DNA of 64,000 nt from DAISKN01 sp963716925 (lineage in GTDB: Bacteria > Acidobacteriota > Vicinamibacteria > Marinacidobacterales > SMYC01): positions 310,001 to 374,000 of the forward strand of contig CAVQUX010000010.1 of the NCBI GenBank assembly GCA_963716925.1, written 5' to 3'. Numbering within the stretch: position 1 is the first letter of the stretch; each line of letters starts with the position of its first letter. Under the pieces are notes generated by a model. The model was not told the origin of the DNA. It saw only the letters and a program-made list of their open reading frames with translations, and searched no databases. Shown here one piece after another: positions 33,545-44,363 of the stretch. Both the position numbers and the translations under genes were made by a program.

Positions 33545-34363
33545 TCAGTCGTTGTCGTCTTTCCCGCGCTTGACGATGACTCCCCGTTTCGAGGAGCGGA
33601 TGAACTCGATGAGGGTGCGCACGTCTTCGTTCTCCGCGCCATCCGCGGGCGCCGAGAGCTGCGAGACCGCCTGCGACACGTTCACGCAAGGATGCATGAG
33701 GACCCGGAAAGCGGCGCGAATGGCATCGATCCGCTCGCGCGAAAAACCGCGACGCTCGAGGCCGATGGTGTTGACCCCGTAGAGGAGGGCGCGGTTCCCC
33801 ACGGTCTTGGAGAACGGGAGTACGTCCTTCGTGGCCACGGTATAGCCGCCGATGAACGCGTAGGTGCCCACCCGGCAGAACTGATGGACCCCGCTGTAGG
33901 CGCCTACGCTCGAATGGTCCTCGACCGCGACGTGCCCCGCGAGCGTCGCGGCGTTGCCGAAGATGATGGAGTTGCCCACGATGCAATCGTGGGCGATGTG
34001 AGTATAGGCCATGAACAGGTTGCCGTTCCCGATGACCGTACGCCCCCCTCCGAGGGCCGTCCCCCGGTGAATGGTGACGAACTCGCGAAAGGTGTTGTCG
34101 TCGCCGATCTCGAGGGTCGAGACCTCGCCCTTGAACTTGAGGTCCTGGGGCTCGAACCCGATCGATGCGAACGAAAAGAACCGGTTGCGCTCGCCGATGG
34201 TGGTATAGCCGGTGATGACGGTGTTGGGCTCGACCACGGTGTCGCGGCCGATTCTAACGTGCTCGCCGATGACGCAGTTCGGACCGATGCGAACTCCCTC
34301 GGCGAGCCGCGCGCCTTCGTGGACCACCGCGGTCGGGTGGCAGTCGATGGCGACGGTTTTCAT
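33545..34363 (-). CDS. lpxA: UDP-N-acetylglucosamine acyltransferase LpxA
   Basis: 272 residues of left-handed beta-helix hexapeptides (GVRIGPNCVIGEHVRIGRDT). The catalytic His lies in LFMAYTHIAHDCIVGNSIIF; HRGTALGGGRTVIGNGN and GAYSGVHQFCRVGTYAFIGG are typical. The C-terminal helical domain starts RIDAIRAAFRVLMHP. First step of lipid A synthesis. The ATG overlaps the fabZ stop (ATGA). Confidence 0.96.
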   Translation of the reverse strand: MKTVAIDCHPTAVVHEGARLAEGVRIGPNCVIGEHVRIGRDTVVEPNTVITGYTTIGERNRFFSFASIGFEPQDLKFKGEVSTLEIGDDNTFREFVTIHRGTALGGGRTVIGNGNLFMAYTHIAHDCIVGNSIIFGNAATLAGHVAVEDHSSVGAYSGVHQFCRVGTYAFIGGYTVATKDVLPFSKTVGNRALLYGVNTIGLERRGFSRERIDAIRAAFRVLMHPCVNVSQAVSQLSAPADGAENEDVRTLIEFIRSSKRGVIVKRGKDDND

Positions 34364-34800
34364 GTGGGATCCACTCCTGTCAGGGTTAGCTCCGCCTCCG
34401 CCACGAGCTGGCCGTCGACTTCGGCCCTGCCCGCGAGCTTGCGAAAGTTGGCCCTCGCCTTCGAGAGCGTCACCGTCACCCGCAGCTGGTCTCCGGGAAC
34501 GACGGTGCGCCGGAACTTCGCGTTGTCGATGGTGACGAGAAAGAAGTTCTTGCCGGCGGCACTCCCATCCTCGGGGAGCACCATGAGCCCTCCGGCCTGC
34601 GCCATCGCCTCGAGAATCAGGACGCCGGGCATGACCGGAAGACCGGGAAAGTGTCCCTGGAAGAACTCCTCGTTGATGGTGACGTTCTTCAGGGCAACGA
34701 TTCGGACGTCAGGCTCGAGCTCGACGACGCGATCCAGCAGGAGGAGCGGATACCGATGCGGCAGCCGCTGCATGATCCATTGGATATCCCTCTCCGGCAT
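34360..34800 (-). CDS. fabZ: 3-hydroxyacyl-ACP dehydratase FabZ
   Basis: 146 residues from ATG 34800. Hot-dog fold with PHRYPLLLLDRVVELEPD, the catalytic His in NEEFFQGHFPGLPVMPGVL, and the catalytic Glu in ILEAMAQAGGLM. FabZ dehydrates 3-hydroxyacyl-ACP and competes with LpxA for 3-hydroxyacyl chains, which explains the tight fabZ-lpxA coupling. lpxD, usually adjacent, is missing. Confidence 0.96.
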   Translation of the reverse strand: MPERDIQWIMQRLPHRYPLLLLDRVVELEPDVRIVALKNVTINEEFFQGHFPGLPVMPGVLILEAMAQAGGLMVLPEDGSAAGKNFFLVTIDNAKFRRTVVPGDQLRVTVTLSKARANFRKLAGRAEVDGQLVAEAELTLTGVDPT

Positions 34801-34808
34801 CCGGGACG

Positions 34809-35387
34809 CTACGGCTTCGGTTTCGCCGCCGCGTCTCCGCTCGGCGGGGCGGCATCGAGCTTCTGCACCACGAGAAGGCTGATGTCGAGCGCGGGGTCCA
34901 GAACGAAAGTCAAACCCGGGGTCGCCCGGATGATGAGCCCGATCTGGTTCTCGGTAGCGACCGCTCGCACGATGGGCTCGAGGCTCGCCTGGAACTTGGC
35001 CTCCCCTTCCTGCCGCTTGGACTCGAAATCCTGCTGCTGGTCCTGCAGCCATCTCTGGGCGTCGGTCCTCTTGCGCTCGATGTCGCGCTGCAGCCGCACT
35101 TTGGCGTCCTGGGACAGGATCTCCGAGTTGAGCTTGGTGCTCATGTCGCGGATCTCCTGCTCCCGCTTCGCGACTTCTTCCTGGATCTTGTCGTTCTCCG
35201 CCTTGAGCGACGCGAACAGGGCCTTTCCCGCGGTCGATTCGGCGGCGATGCGCTCGATGTCGATGACCGCGATCTTCGTGGTCCCGGTGGTGACTCCCGC
35301 CGTCTGGCCGACGGCGGTGGACGCGGCGGCGACACTCAAAGCCAGCGTCACCCAAGCGGCCTTCGCGGCCACTTTCCTTGAATTCAT
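34809..35387 (-). CDS. skp: Periplasmic chaperone Skp (OmpH family)
   Basis: 192 residues from ATG 35387 behind AAGGAG. Signal peptide (VTLALSVAAASTAVGQ), N-terminal strand TKIAVIDIERIAAES, then a long coiled coil (KALFASLKAENDKIQEEVAK and onward) and a closing NQIGLIIRATPGLTFVLDP. Skp carries unfolded outer-membrane proteins to BAM. Placed between bamA and fabZ as in many diderms. Confidence 0.92.
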   Translation of the reverse strand: MNSRKVAAKAAWVTLALSVAAASTAVGQTAGVTTGTTKIAVIDIERIAAESTAGKALFASLKAENDKIQEEVAKREQEIRDMSTKLNSEILSQDAKVRLQRDIERKRTDAQRWLQDQQQDFESKRQEGEAKFQASLEPIVRAVATENQIGLIIRATPGLTFVLDPALDISLLVVQKLDAAPPSGDAAAKPKP

Positions 35388-35444
35388 GATTTCGAGACTC
35401 CTTGTGATTGAACTGCGAAGAAACCGTGACCTGCGGGCCGGCAA

Positions 35445-35515
35445 CGGGCCCGGACGGCCCGTCTTCCCCGCGCGAGGAGCGCGGGGAGCGAGCGAACGGA
35501 AGAGCGAAGCGAGCA
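35445..35515. repeat. GC-rich palindromic dispersed element, copy A
   Basis: Shares a ~55-bp core with 56761-56884: GGGCCCGGA-GGCCC, then the perfect hairpin CCCCGCGC-GAGGA-GCGCGGGG, then GAGCGAGC and GAAGAGCGAAGCGAGC. It fills the skp-bamA gap and abuts the bamA stop. REP-like palindromes of this kind can act as mRNA stabilisers or terminators. Confidence 0.8.
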
Positions 35516-35516
35516 T

Positions 35517-37952
35517 TTAGAATGTGGTTCCGATGCCGAAGCGGAAGGCCGTCGCCGGCTGAAAAGCATCGCGGTGCGGATTATAAGCCCAAATCAGACG
35601 GAAGGGAACGTTCAGAACCGGAACGAAGAACCGCATCTCGGCTCCGGTCGACGTACGAAGGTCCTTGAACATGGAGAAGCTCCAGTCGGTGGTCTCATCG
35701 TAGGCCTGGCCGGCGTCGAAGAACAGGACCGCGCGCAGCGGCCCGGCGAGGGGGATGTAGTACTCGACGTTGTAGAGCATCATCTTGTTACCGCCGATGA
35801 AGCGCCCCAGCGGATCGCGGGGCCCGACGGTGCGGATATCGTATCCGCGGATCTGGTTCTCGCCGCCGAGGAAGAAGCGTTCGTAGAACGGGATGCCCGT
35901 CTGCTGAACGTCGAGGATGATGTCGCCGGTCTCCTCGTCGATACCCCCGCCTTCGATGACCCGGCTTTCGGCGAATCCCTGAAGCCAGGAGTACATCATC
36001 CGGAAACCGAAGTTGGTGGTACGGGAGACGGGAAGATACCAGACGCCTTCGAACGTCGGCTTGTAGTAGTTGACGGTTCCCCCGAGGATGCCTCCGGCGA
36101 CGTCGAAGCTCGCGGTGTATCGCTTGCCCCGGAAGGGGAACAGCGGGTTGTCGGTGGTGTTGTGCACGAACGAGGGAGCAACCTTGCTCTGGGTGAAGTT
36201 TCCCTGGATGCCGTAGTACCGGGGATCGAAGTACGCGGGATTTTGGAGAAAGTCGTAAGGGGTCAAAACGAGATCGGGATCGGGCTCCGAGGTCTTGATC
36301 ACCGAATAGTTGTAGCTCAGGAACAGCCGTGAGAAGCGCTTTACCGGAATTCCCCAGATGAGGCTTCCGCCGGTGTCCTGGCGGGTGAACTGCGGGAGCC
36401 TCAAGGTACGCTTGAACAGATCGAACCCCGCGGTGATGGGAAGATCCAGGAAGTAGGGGTCGGTGAGCGCGATCTGGAAGTTCCGCGTCCGGCTTCCGGT
36501 CTGGAGGGAGAACGACGCGGTCTCCCCCCTTCCGAGGAAGTTGGTAGTGGAGAACGCGAGGTTGATGAACGCGCCTTCGAGCCCGGAGACGCCGCCGCCG
36601 AAGGTGAACTGGTTGCGGTTCTGCTCCGCCAGCCTCAGGGTGATGTCGAGCTTGTTGTCGGTCTCCGGGACCGGATGGATCTCCGGCTCCTCGATGGGCT
36701 GGAAGTAGCCGAGCTGGTTGATGCGACGGATGGACATCTTGAGCAGCTCCATGTTCATCACGTCCTGCTCGTTCAGCCACATCTCCCGCCGGATCACCTT
36801 GTCCCGGGTAGTGGTGTTCCCCTTGAACTCGATGCGGTTTACGAAGTACTGCTTGTCCTCGTTGAGGTTGATGGTCACGTCGACGACGTCGGACTCCGCG
36901 ACCGGCTTCTTGATGGGAAAGCCCGTGAACTGCACGTAGCCCCTCGAGCCGTAGAGCTCCCGGAGGCTCTCGAGACCTTTGGTGATCCTCGACTCGTTGT
37001 AGACCTCACCCGGCGCGAGCTTGAAGAAGGTCTCGATGAAATCCCCGGGAAAGACGGTCGCCCCCTCGACACTGATGTCGCCGACACGGTACTGCTTCCC
37101 TTCCTCGACGGGAATCTTCAGATCGAGCCACCGCTTCGGCCGCTTCCAGAACATGAAGCGGGAGTACCCGTCCTCGTAATTCATCTCCGGCGGGCCGAAG
37201 GACACGTCCACGTAGCCGTTGTTGAGATAGACCTCGCGGACCTTCTCGATGTCCTGCCCGTACTGCTCCTCGGTGTACGTGCTCCCGCCCATGAGCGCGC
37301 CCAGGACGTGGCTCTCCCGGGTCTTCTTCATGGCCCAGCGGAGCTGCCAGTCGTCGAAGTGCTCGATGCCGTCGAAGTCCACGGTGCGAATGCGGATCTT
37401 CTGCTCGTCCTTGATGTCGAAGACCACCTTCACTCCCCCGGAGTCGAGGGGCTCGACGCGGCTCGAGACGCTTCCCTCGGTCCGGCCCTTGTCGACGAGC
37501 ATGGTGCGGATGATCTTCTCCGCCTTCACCACTTTCGCCGGATCGTAGAAGGAGTCGATGGGGATCTCCGACTTCTCTTCCGTGAGCTTCTCGGTGATGG
37601 AGCTCGCGGAGAGCTCCTTGCTTCCGACGAAGTCCAGCGCCTGCACCCGAGGGCGCTCGTCGACCACGTAGGTCACGATCTTTCCCCGTTCACCGTCGGT
37701 GACTTCGAGGGTCAGGTCATCGAGGAACCCCGTCGCCCAGAGGCGGTGGAAATCGGCGATGGCGAGATTGGAATCGTAGGGGTCGCCGGGCTTCTGAGTG
37801 AGGTGGAAGAGGTAGGTGGCGCTATCGACTACGGTGTTGCCTCGGATCTCGACTTTCTCGATGCTCGACTGCTGGGCGAAAGTTACGGCGGGCGAAATCA
37901 GGAACCAGAGCGCAGACGAAAATAGAATGCTGGAGAAACGTAAGTTGGGCAT
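35517..37952 (-). CDS. bamA: Outer-membrane protein assembly factor BamA
   Basis: 811 residues from ATG 37952 (MPNLRFSSILFSSALWFLIS signal peptide). Five POTRA-like repeats follow (for example SIEKVEIRGNTVVDSATYLF, RVQALDFVGSKELSASSITE, YFVNRIEFKGNTTTRDKVIR). The C-terminal Omp85 barrel has the lid-lock motif region (NQIRGYDIRTVGPRD, where RGY replaces the VRGF motif) and ends FRFGIGTTF with terminal Phe. BamA folds outer-membrane proteins; Skp is encoded next to it. Confidence 0.96.
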   Translation of the reverse strand: MPNLRFSSILFSSALWFLISPAVTFAQQSSIEKVEIRGNTVVDSATYLFHLTQKPGDPYDSNLAIADFHRLWATGFLDDLTLEVTDGERGKIVTYVVDERPRVQALDFVGSKELSASSITEKLTEEKSEIPIDSFYDPAKVVKAEKIIRTMLVDKGRTEGSVSSRVEPLDSGGVKVVFDIKDEQKIRIRTVDFDGIEHFDDWQLRWAMKKTRESHVLGALMGGSTYTEEQYGQDIEKVREVYLNNGYVDVSFGPPEMNYEDGYSRFMFWKRPKRWLDLKIPVEEGKQYRVGDISVEGATVFPGDFIETFFKLAPGEVYNESRITKGLESLRELYGSRGYVQFTGFPIKKPVAESDVVDVTINLNEDKQYFVNRIEFKGNTTTRDKVIRREMWLNEQDVMNMELLKMSIRRINQLGYFQPIEEPEIHPVPETDNKLDITLRLAEQNRNQFTFGGGVSGLEGAFINLAFSTTNFLGRGETASFSLQTGSRTRNFQIALTDPYFLDLPITAGFDLFKRTLRLPQFTRQDTGGSLIWGIPVKRFSRLFLSYNYSVIKTSEPDPDLVLTPYDFLQNPAYFDPRYYGIQGNFTQSKVAPSFVHNTTDNPLFPFRGKRYTASFDVAGGILGGTVNYYKPTFEGVWYLPVSRTTNFGFRMMYSWLQGFAESRVIEGGGIDEETGDIILDVQQTGIPFYERFFLGGENQIRGYDIRTVGPRDPLGRFIGGNKMMLYNVEYYIPLAGPLRAVLFFDAGQAYDETTDWSFSMFKDLRTSTGAEMRFFVPVLNVPFRLIWAYNPHRDAFQPATAFRFGIGTTF

Positions 37953-37963
37953 TACCGATTCCC

Positions 37964-40396
<2,433 letters not shown>

Positions 40397-40422
40397 GTCC
40401 TCCACCCGAACTGCTGGTTGCG

Positions 40423-40431
40423 ATTATAACA
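40423..40431 (-). promoter_or_regulatory. Extended -10 promoter of clpC
   Basis: On the minus strand TG-T-TATAAT lies ~27 nt before the clpC ATG. A TTGACG is present 21 nt further upstream (40455-40450), too far for an optimal -35, so recognition probably relies on the TGn extension. No CIRCE or CtsR operator was recognised. Confidence 0.6.
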
Positions 40432-40542
40432 CACCGGCCTAAACCATTGCGTCAACTTGGGTTCAAGCATCGGCACGAACCTCGATCGCGCTGAGCAGGA
40501 TAGCACGAACGAAAGGCCGGTTGAAAGCACGGAATACGGGGC

Positions 40543-41646
40543 TCAGGAGCTGAGCTCTCGGTCGAGCTCCTCGGCGACGGCCGGTCGATGAAGCCAGGAC
40601 GCGAGAACGCCGAGAGCGAGAATGCTGAGAACCACGATCAGCAGATACAGATTGAAGTTCGGCCCGAGAATCTCCTTGAGCCAGGTGTGGGCCAGCATCT
40701 TCCCGCCCACGATTGCGAGGACGAGAGAGAGCGACACCTTCAAGTAGCGGAATGCCTGAATCGCCCCCGCGAGAGCGAAATAGAGCGACCGGAGGCCGAG
40801 AATCGCGAACACGTTGCTGGTGAACACCAGGAAGGGATCGGCGGTGATGGCGAAGATCGCGGGGATCGAGTCGACGGCGAAGACCAGGTCGCTGGCCTCG
40901 ACGATGACCAGGGCGAGGGCGAGAGGCGTCAGGAGGATCGTACCCGGCGAGGCTTTCGCGACGATTCTGTCCTCGAGGACGGCGGCACCGGGAATCTCAG
41001 CTTCGTGCGAAGCGGCGGAGCCGACCTTGACGAAGAAATGCGAGCCGTGGAGGCGCTCGGTTACCGGGAAGAAGCGGCGCGTGAAACGGATGATCCAGGT
41101 GTCGTTGGGGTTCGAGGATTCCTTGAGGAAGAGCATCTTGATCGCGGTGAAGATCAGGAACGCGCCGAAGATGTAGAGAATCCAGAAGAACTCCGCGATG
41201 AGACGCGCGCCGAGACCGATCATCGTCCCGCGGAGCACCAGGGCCCCGAGGATGCCCCAGTACAGGACGCGGTGCTGGTAGAGCTGCGGCACCGCGAGAA
41301 AGCCGAAGATCATCGCGATGACGAAGACGTTGTCGACGGAGAGCGACTTCTCCACCACGTAGCCCGTCAGATATTTGAGCGCGGCGCTGTGGCCGTCGTT
41401 GATCCGGCCGTCCGGGTGCTCGGCGCTTCGCTCGACGATGTCGGGGGTGCTCCCGAGGCCGAGCCAGTGGTTCTCGTAGCCGAAGTAGACGAAGACCGAG
41501 AACGAGAGCCCGAGAGCGATCCAGACCGCCGACCAGCCGAGAGCCTCGCGGATGGAAACGACGTGGGCTTTGCGATGGAACACCCCCAGGTCGAGGGCGA
41601 GCATCAGGAGGACGAAGGTGATGAAGCCAATCCAGATTAGGAGCAA
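40543..41646 (-). CDS. TerC/Alx-family membrane protein (manganese-linked)
   Basis: 367 residues if started at TTG 41646, which has GGAAGG 10 nt upstream. An ATG at 41682 is in frame but falls inside the riboswitch aptamer. TerC features: LSFSVFVYFGYENHWLGLG, YLTGYVVEKSLSVDNVFVIA (Asp in TM), and the mirrored VIVEASDLVFAVDSIPAIFA. About nine TM helices. Alx/TerC proteins export Mn2+ or supply it to exported enzymes. The yybP-ykoY leader predicts induction by manganese. Confidence 0.9.
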   Translation of the reverse strand: MLLIWIGFITFVLLMLALDLGVFHRKAHVVSIREALGWSAVWIALGLSFSVFVYFGYENHWLGLGSTPDIVERSAEHPDGRINDGHSAALKYLTGYVVEKSLSVDNVFVIAMIFGFLAVPQLYQHRVLYWGILGALVLRGTMIGLGARLIAEFFWILYIFGAFLIFTAIKMLFLKESSNPNDTWIIRFTRRFFPVTERLHGSHFFVKVGSAASHEAEIPGAAVLEDRIVAKASPGTILLTPLALALVIVEASDLVFAVDSIPAIFAITADPFLVFTSNVFAILGLRSLYFALAGAIQAFRYLKVSLSLVLAIVGGKMLAHTWLKEILGPNFNLYLLIVVLSILALGVLASWLHRPAVAEELDRELSS

Positions 41647-41663
41647 CCGGCGAATGCCTTCCA

Positions 41664-41768
41664 GGTAGTCTCGCCGCCGCATTGCTGCGGCCAGGGGGCC
41701 GGGGACCGGGAGGTCCCGTGTTGACGACCGCTCCTACCCGCACCATCGCGGGCTGGCTACTCCCTACT
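41664..41768 (-). ncRNA. yybP-ykoY manganese riboswitch upstream of terC
   Basis: The minus-strand leader contains the conserved elements in order: GUAGGGAGUAGCC at the 5' side, CGUCAACAC in the middle and GGCGAGACUACC at the 3' side; GUAG and CUAC close P1. Between them are hairpins CCCGC/GCGGG, GGGACC-UCCC-GGUCCC and GCCGCA-GCA-AUGCGGC. The ribosome binding site GGAAGG starts right after P1, so control is probably translational. This family senses Mn2+ and commonly precedes alx/terC and mntP. Confidence 0.85.
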
Positions 41769-41794
41769 CTTCCAATATACCGAATTTTCGGCGG

Positions 41795-42277
41795 TCATGG
41801 GCGCCGGGACGAGCCCGCCGCGGCGATGGGTATTCCAACGAATGGAATGTGACCAATGAGCTGCACCCACCAGCGATAACCGATGGTCGGCGGGCGGTGA
41901 ACCAGGAGCGGAATGACCACCAGCGACATCGTCATCCACACGAGGGGTCCGTAGAGAGCGCCGACCTTGACGGGCCCGTACGGAGACCCCAGGAGGCGGC
42001 GGACCCAGCTCCATCGAGAAACGAGGAGAACGAACACTGCGGACCAGGCGAAGGCAACGCCGAAGTGCATCACGACGCCTGCCAGGGCCGTCGACGTGCC
42101 GCCTTCGAACGCCTGGCTGCCGAGAAGGGTACTGGCGACTCCCTGGAACAGGCGAGTCACGGTGGAACCGTATGCCACGACGTTCAAGACGCTGGAGAAG
42201 GTTCCATCGACGATTCCCGTCAGGAGCCCGGCGCGCAGGAGCCGCGAGACCCAACGAGGCGCGGCGTCATTCGACAT
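41795..42277 (-). CDS. Four-helix membrane protein, unknown function
   Basis: 160 residues from ATG 42277 (MSNDAAPRWVSRLLRAGLLT). Four hydrophobic segments: LRAGLLTGIVDGTFSSVLNV, STALAGVVMHFGVAFAWSAV, GALYGPLVWMTMSLVVIPLL and IGHIPFVGIPIAAAG. The GxxYGPLVWMTMSLVVIPL segment recurs in a family of small uncharacterised bacterial membrane proteins. It begins inside the last codons of a reductase remnant, suggesting the two were once one operon. Confidence 0.65.
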   Translation of the reverse strand: MSNDAAPRWVSRLLRAGLLTGIVDGTFSSVLNVVAYGSTVTRLFQGVASTLLGSQAFEGGTSTALAGVVMHFGVAFAWSAVFVLLVSRWSWVRRLLGSPYGPVKVGALYGPLVWMTMSLVVIPLLVHRPPTIGYRWWVQLIGHIPFVGIPIAAAGSSRRP

Positions 42278-42470
42278 GGTGAACGCTCGCCGGCTGGTAC
42301 GTCGCAATGACGACGCCGTTGTCGGTCGGCTTGCTATCACGGAGGGTAAGAGCCGCGAACGCGCCGTCTCCGGAGAAGAGCCGACGCCCGGAGCCCAGGA
42401 TCATCGGGTGGATGAGGAGCACGTACTCGTCGACGAGGTTCGAACGCATCAGCAAAGATCTCGGCGTCAC
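42267..42470 (-). pseudogene. C-terminal remnant of a dihydrofolate-reductase-like (RibD C-domain) protein
   Basis: 67 codons from GTG 42470. RSLLMRSNLVDEYVLLIHPM and ILGSGRRLFSGDGAFAALTL match the last third of YyaP/YwjB-like DHFR-family proteins (about 180 aa). No N-terminal two-thirds (NADPH-binding part) is found upstream in any frame. The gene is therefore truncated, marking the left edge of the accessory region. Confidence 0.65.
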
Positions 42471-42508
42471 TGTACGGTGTTTTGAACATGCCAGCTGACC
42501 ACTCGTAT

Positions 42509-42802
42509 TCAGCCGCGGGCACCACGCTTCTCACTCGCGCCCGTCCGCAGCGCGTCAGACCCTTTCTCACTGCGGGGCTTCCGTCTCCCTGCGCGGACTC
42601 TCTTCCGCGCCAATGAAACGAGCAATCGAAGAGCTTCATTGACCGCGGCGGCGCTTGGAAATGCATCGGAGACATCCGGATCGAGCAGGACGACGTTCGA
42701 CCCCTGCCTGTATCGCTCATAGTACTTGCCGCGCACGGCACCACTGAAATCGTACTCGGGCAGCATGTCGTCGTCAGCGACGACCTTCTTCTTCCGACTC
42801 AT
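42509..42802 (-). CDS. Antitoxin-like protein of the YDFS/RGKY type (partner of a BrnT-like toxin)
   Basis: 97 residues from ATG 42802. The conserved segment LPEYDFSGAVRGKYYERYR followed by NVVLLDPDVSDAFPSAAAVN and EALRLLVSLAR is a widespread small-protein family usually encoded directly after a BrnT/RelE-fold toxin. The C-terminal ~25 residues are basic and probably not conserved. It overlaps the truncated toxin by 29 bp, the common toxin-first order for this pair. Confidence 0.7.
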   Translation of the reverse strand: MSRKKKVVADDDMLPEYDFSGAVRGKYYERYRQGSNVVLLDPDVSDAFPSAAAVNEALRLLVSLARKRVRAGRRKPRSEKGSDALRTGASEKRGARG

Positions 42803-43001
42803 ATTTCCTCTTCTCGCGCCGCGTCGCAAGACGAGCGCTGATTATGCGCACCTGTTCGCTTCGATCGACGTGCGCAACGACAACGAGACGATTCTCCGTC
42901 GACTGGCCCATCGTGACAAACCGCTTCTCTTCCGCCGAGTGCCGCGGGTCAGGAACCCGATCCGAACTCCGTCGCTCACGAAGAGGCCATGCCCATTCCA
43001 A
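42774..43001 (-). pseudogene. Truncated BrnT-family toxin
   Basis: 75 codons from TTG 43001. The C-terminal two-thirds is typical BrnT: DPRHSAEEKRFVTMGQSTEN, RLVVVAHVDRSEQVRIISAR and ATRREKRKYE. The expected N-terminal half (W-D/N ... KHGVSFEEAATVFxDP) is missing or scrambled; a trace such as WNGHGL appears in another frame. Likely inactive. If so, the downstream antitoxin-like gene is an orphan. Confidence 0.65.
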
Positions 43002-43020
43002 CGCGCAGTTGGACGGCGCC

Positions 43021-43290
43021 CTACAGTTTCTTGATCAGCCGCTCGTACTCGTCGTGCGAACCGACCCAGAACCAAACGACTTCATCACCTTCGACCGTGC
43101 CGAGGGCACGGTAGTCTCGGGTGATCCGCGCAGAATGAACGTTTCCCTGGGTTTGTACTTTCTTGAACCTGAGCCCGGGGTGACTTGGATTCTCCCGAAA
43201 TCGAGCATACGCCTGCCGAGTTTGTTCCTGTATCTCAGGGGGCAAATCACGGAAGGCGTCACGAAAGCGGCGAGTGGTCGATGATTTCAA
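43021..43290 (-). CDS. RelE/ParE-fold toxin
   Basis: 89 residues from TTG 43290, overlapping the antitoxin stop. Features: RRFRDAFRDLPPEIQEQTRQ, GLRFKKVQTQGNVHSARIT, RDYRALGTVEGDEVVWFWVG and SHDEYERLIKKL. The pattern (x-FKKV ... RxxxDYRALG ... W-VGxHDEYERLI) is that of RelE-like mRNA interferases. The preceding small acidic gene is the probable antitoxin. Confidence 0.8.
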   Translation of the reverse strand: MKSSTTRRFRDAFRDLPPEIQEQTRQAYARFRENPSHPGLRFKKVQTQGNVHSARITRDYRALGTVEGDEVVWFWVGSHDEYERLIKKL

Positions 43291-43505
43291 AGCTTCTTGG
43301 GGTCCAGCGCTTTTGTCTCGCCGCGCCGGTGCTCAGTGAGGGCCTCCTCAGCAAGACGGGCAAGAGCATCGCCAGACTTCGCGAACGACTCCGACCAACG
43401 CCGCTCAGATTCAAGCTCGCTCAACAACCATCGGGCCAACTCATCCTGCGCGTCAGCGGGAAGTTCGGAAACCCGGGCGAACGCCTCCTCAAGAAGTTGC
43501 GTCAT
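43287..43505 (-). CDS. Antitoxin of the RelE-like pair
   Basis: 72 residues from ATG 43505 with GGAGGAG 9-10 nt upstream. Sequence MTQLLEEAFARVSELPADAQ, then DELARWLLSELESERRW, resembles small helical antitoxins that accompany RelE-type toxins. Its stop overlaps the toxin start (TTGA), so the pair is translationally coupled, antitoxin first. Confidence 0.8.
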   Translation of the reverse strand: MTQLLEEAFARVSELPADAQDELARWLLSELESERRWSESFAKSGDALARLAEEALTEHRRGETKALDPKKL

Positions 43506-43731
43506 GTTTGCCTCTCCTCCATATGGTAGTGCAGGAACGCCGAGGGTGGCGAATCGCCGTCCAATACCGCGGTTGAGCTGCGAAGCGCACTCGTGGGGCA
43601 TGGTGGTCAACCTCAAGTCATGCCGGCGAACACTGGGATGAGCTGCGAACGGCGCCTTCATCCTAGTCAGGGAGCCTTTCGTCACCTGGTTCCCTTCCCG
43701 CGGCCGCGGACCTGACGTGAACCATCCTGCT

Positions 43732-43769
43732 CTGCGATTGGCAGGAGCAGCGCCTGCCGCAATTCGCAG
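43732..43769. repeat. Imperfect hairpin downstream of the XRE gene
   Basis: CTGCGATTGGCAGG pairs with CCTGCCGCAATTCGCAG around AGCAGCG, leaving a bulged A and CG on one arm. It starts immediately after the XRE stop. The bulged palindrome recalls attC-type folds but lacks a matching GTTRRRY end; a terminator is less likely as no T-tract follows. Confidence 0.5.
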
Positions 43770-44286
43770 TTAGCGCCCGTCAGCACGCGGCCCGGGCAGG
43801 GCCGTCACCCAGTCAACATCAACCACGCGGCAAACTCGGCGAAAACCATCGAGTGGGTACTCACCGATCGACTCCGGCTCTACCAAAACCCCACTGATAT
43901 CCCAATCAATCCGAGCGCTCGCTTCTTCAACCGAGAGGTTCTCGGATTCGAGATAGCCGGAGAGTCGTCTCGCAATCTCCGAAAATGACGGACGAACAGC
44001 GGGAGGATGCTGAGGTATTCCAAAAAGCATGTCGTCCACCGTCACTCCAAGTATCTCGGCGAGTCGACCGATGGTGTCGACCGACACCGCCGTGACGAGC
44101 TCGTCGTCGTACAGTTCCAGGTCCCAGAAGTATGAAGGCGGTTCCCCGATTTTGCTCCGCTACAGTGGCCCACGAGAGTCCGGAATGCGTACGTGCGGTC
44201 CGAATACGCTCGGCAATCGGCGGCCAGGCCGCCTCGGAACGGTCCCGGCAATCCAGCGCAGCTTCCAGGATCTGGCGTCCATCCAT
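43770..44286 (-). CDS. XRE-family helix-turn-helix protein, frameshifted (+1 in an A run)
   Basis: Frame 1 from ATG 44286 gives MDGRQILEAALDCRDRSEAA and IAERIRTARTHSGLSWATVA. After the AAAA run at about 44152 the frame slips. Removing one A restores IGEPPSYFWDLELYDDELVT and SVDTIGRLAEILGVTVDDML, completing a Xre/Cro-type HTH domain. The second half (SEIARRLSGYLESENLSVEE) has an additional helical domain. Stop at 43770. Function unknown; such proteins occur as stand-alone regulators or antitoxins. Confidence 0.7.
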
Positions 44287-44363
44287 CGCAATAAGAAGCG
44301 TCTACGGTCGTGGCTTCTCCCTCGTGAAGGAAGGGGTGCGTCCGCTGAACGCCCGGATAGGAG

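Noticed and set aside
41647..41682. ATG 41682 as the terC start
   Set aside because: It lies in the conserved 3' part of the riboswitch aptamer and has no ribosome binding site; TTG 41646 does.
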